Below, piece after piece: positions 14,255-15,053 of a stretch of 15,053 nucleotides of DNA. Within the stretch, counting starts at the first letter, position 1. Each line of letters begins with the position of its first letter. Under the pieces are notes generated by a model. That model did no database searches. It saw only the letters and a program-made list of their open reading frames with translations, and was not told the DNA's origin. The DNA lies in the NCBI GenBank assembly GCA_002420115.1, contig DIHK01000055.1, positions 46,834 through 61,886 on the forward strand, given 5' to 3'. Origin of the DNA: Nitrospira sp. UBA5698. Lineage in GTDB: Bacteria > Nitrospirota > Nitrospiria > Nitrospirales > Nitrospiraceae. A program made the position numbers and the translations under genes.

Positions 14255-14787
14255 GATTTTCTCATTGTCCGAGCAGCCGGAAAAGGAAACCGCTGAGGGG
14301 GCAGTGATATTCGACAGCGGTCAACCCAAGATGTGGGTGGTCCGACCCATGGTTTCCCGAACTCCGCTTTGATTTCTTGTCCAGCGCGGTCATGCTTCAT
14401 TCTCATTAATAGAAAATGAAGCCCTTGGCTCGAGCATGAAACCGGTCGATAGAGACAACGAACTCAGCCCATAGGCCTGTGTCATCGGGCGGGAGCAACG
14501 GGGCATCCAGCGCTGTTTGATGTGTGTGGCGGGAAATGAGAGTCACGAAGGACTTGTTTGAGGGCTCTTGGCTGTTCCCCTCATGCAGGCTTGAAGTATT
14601 CATTTTCGGTAACATGCTGATCATCGAGATAGGATCTGCGAGCGATTGGATCATGGGAAATTAGCTATTTATGTTATTAATCATTATCTTACGAAATTAA
14701 CTTAGGCAGGGTTTCCTCTGGACCATCTTAATCATTTTGTAATAGACTTTCCTGCTGTCAGGTCCTAGCCATATCAGGGAGGGAAGT
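14255..14787. other. Largely gene-free stretch with hairpins
   Basis: Only one weak open frame (14406-14654 minus). Hairpins: ACCGCTG/CAGCGGT (14289-14321) and an imperfect 11-bp stem GCTTCATTCTC/GAAAATGAAGC (14394-14422). The part 14655-14760 is AT-rich with TTAAT/TAAT words, including the half-site-like pair TCTTAAT (14726-14732) and TTGTAAT (14737-14743) at 11-bp spacing before the PepSY gene. Confidence 0.45.
14406..14654 (-). CDS. Possible small hypothetical protein
   Basis: An 82-residue open frame beginning MIQSLADPISMISMLPKMNT and ending VVSIDRFHARAKGFIFY. Composition is protein-like and an AT-rich promoter-like segment (GATAAT and TTAAT words) lies upstream on this strand, but no ribosome site is visible and no family is recognised. 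The imperfect hairpin at 14394-14422 straddles the stop. It may be chance. Confidence 0.25.
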   Translation of the reverse strand: MIQSLADPISMISMLPKMNTSSLHEGNSQEPSNKSFVTLISRHTHQTALDAPLLPPDDTGLWAEFVVSIDRFHARAKGFIFY

Positions 14788-15053
14788 ATGAAACATGATC
14801 GTAAGCACAGTCGGAAAGAAGACCGAACGATTACCCTTGTGAATAGTGCGGGGATTCCCCTTGATGAGGCCATTGCTGCGGTGTCCGCCATCGGGGGAGC
14901 GGTTTATGACGTCAAGTTAAAGAAGTTTGATACCAGAACCGTGTGGCGCGTGAAGTTGTTGCGGGGTACGGAACGGGTGAAGGTGTATGTCGATGCCGAG
15001 TCAGGGCAGGTCCTCGAAGCGAACGTCGCGATTGAGGCGATGGAGCCGGATCT
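14788..15053 (+). CDS. PepSY-domain protein, 3' end beyond the window
   Basis: The ATG at 14788 follows AGGGAGGGAAGT. The 88 visible residues begin with a basic, His-rich segment (MKHDRKHSRKEDR) and continue TITLVNSAGIPLDEAIAAVS, then GAVYDVKLKKFDTRTVWRVK and VYVDAESGQVLEAN. The last block is the PepSY hallmark (VxVDAxTGxVL). No signal peptide is evident at this start. PepSY domains are thought to inhibit or modulate peptidases and sensor proteins; the role here is unknown. The frame is still open at the last base. Confidence 0.75.
   Translation, partial: MKHDRKHSRKEDRTITLVNSAGIPLDEAIAAVSAIGGAVYDVKLKKFDTRTVWRVKLLRGTERVKVYVDAESGQVLEANVAIEAMEPD

Noticed and set aside
14143..14406. 87-aa minus-strand open frame upstream of the CBS gene
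   Set aside because: It covers the CBS promoter and Pho-box-like sites, has no ribosome site and a non-protein-like composition.
1..15053. tRNA, rRNA, CRISPR arrays, insertion sequences and phage genes
   Set aside because: None recognised: no direct-repeat/spacer pattern, no transposase or integrase motifs, no tRNA cloverleaf noticed. A tool search could still find a divergent tRNA.

Overview
The window looks like a chromosomal stretch of a moderately GC-rich Gram-negative bacterium. It encodes many secreted proteins with PEP-CTERM-type C-terminal sorting tails, a phosphate-selective outer-membrane porin, a lipoprotein and periplasmic enzymes with signal peptides. The mix of VPxPA-type sorting tails, a PstS-like/PhoB-like pair and long repeat-rich intergenic DNA resembles Nitrospirota (Nitrospira-like); this assignment is inference, since no rRNA or marker gene is present.

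Layout. (1) 1-1270: two secreted PEP-CTERM proteins, the first cut by the window edge. (2) 1470-4177: a secreted GlpQ-type glycerophosphodiester phosphodiesterase followed by a secreted phytase-like esterase with a His/Asp-rich tail. Both are organic-phosphate scavenging candidates. (3) 4237-6250: about 2 kb without a convincing intact gene. It holds inverted repeats, a decayed copy of the downstream PEP-CTERM family (5270-5434), a strong hairpin and a good sigma-70-like promoter. (4) 6251-8929: two nearly identical 203-aa PEP-CTERM paralogs flanking an ArsR-type regulator and a third, unrelated PEP-CTERM protein. (5) 9162-10598: OprO/OprP-type porin. (6) 10809-12635, minus strand: a two-gene unit encoding a PstS-family binding protein and a lipoprotein. 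(7) 12854-13561: an OmpR/PhoB-type regulator, divergent from that unit, whose receiver domain has lost its phosphorylation residues. (8) 13742-14125, minus strand: a two-CBS-domain protein. (9) 14788-end: start of a PepSY-domain protein.

The unifying theme is phosphate acquisition: phosphodiesterase, phytase-like enzyme, anion porin, phosphate-binding protein and PhoB-like regulator. Reading the intergenic regions by eye shows 7-bp half-sites ending in TAAC/TAAT (or TTAC) repeated every 11 bp, the geometry of Pho boxes. They occur before the porin, before the CBS gene (both with a TATnnT -10 exactly 10 nt downstream), between the PstS-like gene and the regulator, and in the gene-free DNA right of the CBS gene. 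The most notable hypothesis is a local Pho-like regulon controlled by an aspartate-less regulator and including a CBS-domain protein. The PEP-CTERM genes show no such sites, so their link to phosphate is only positional.
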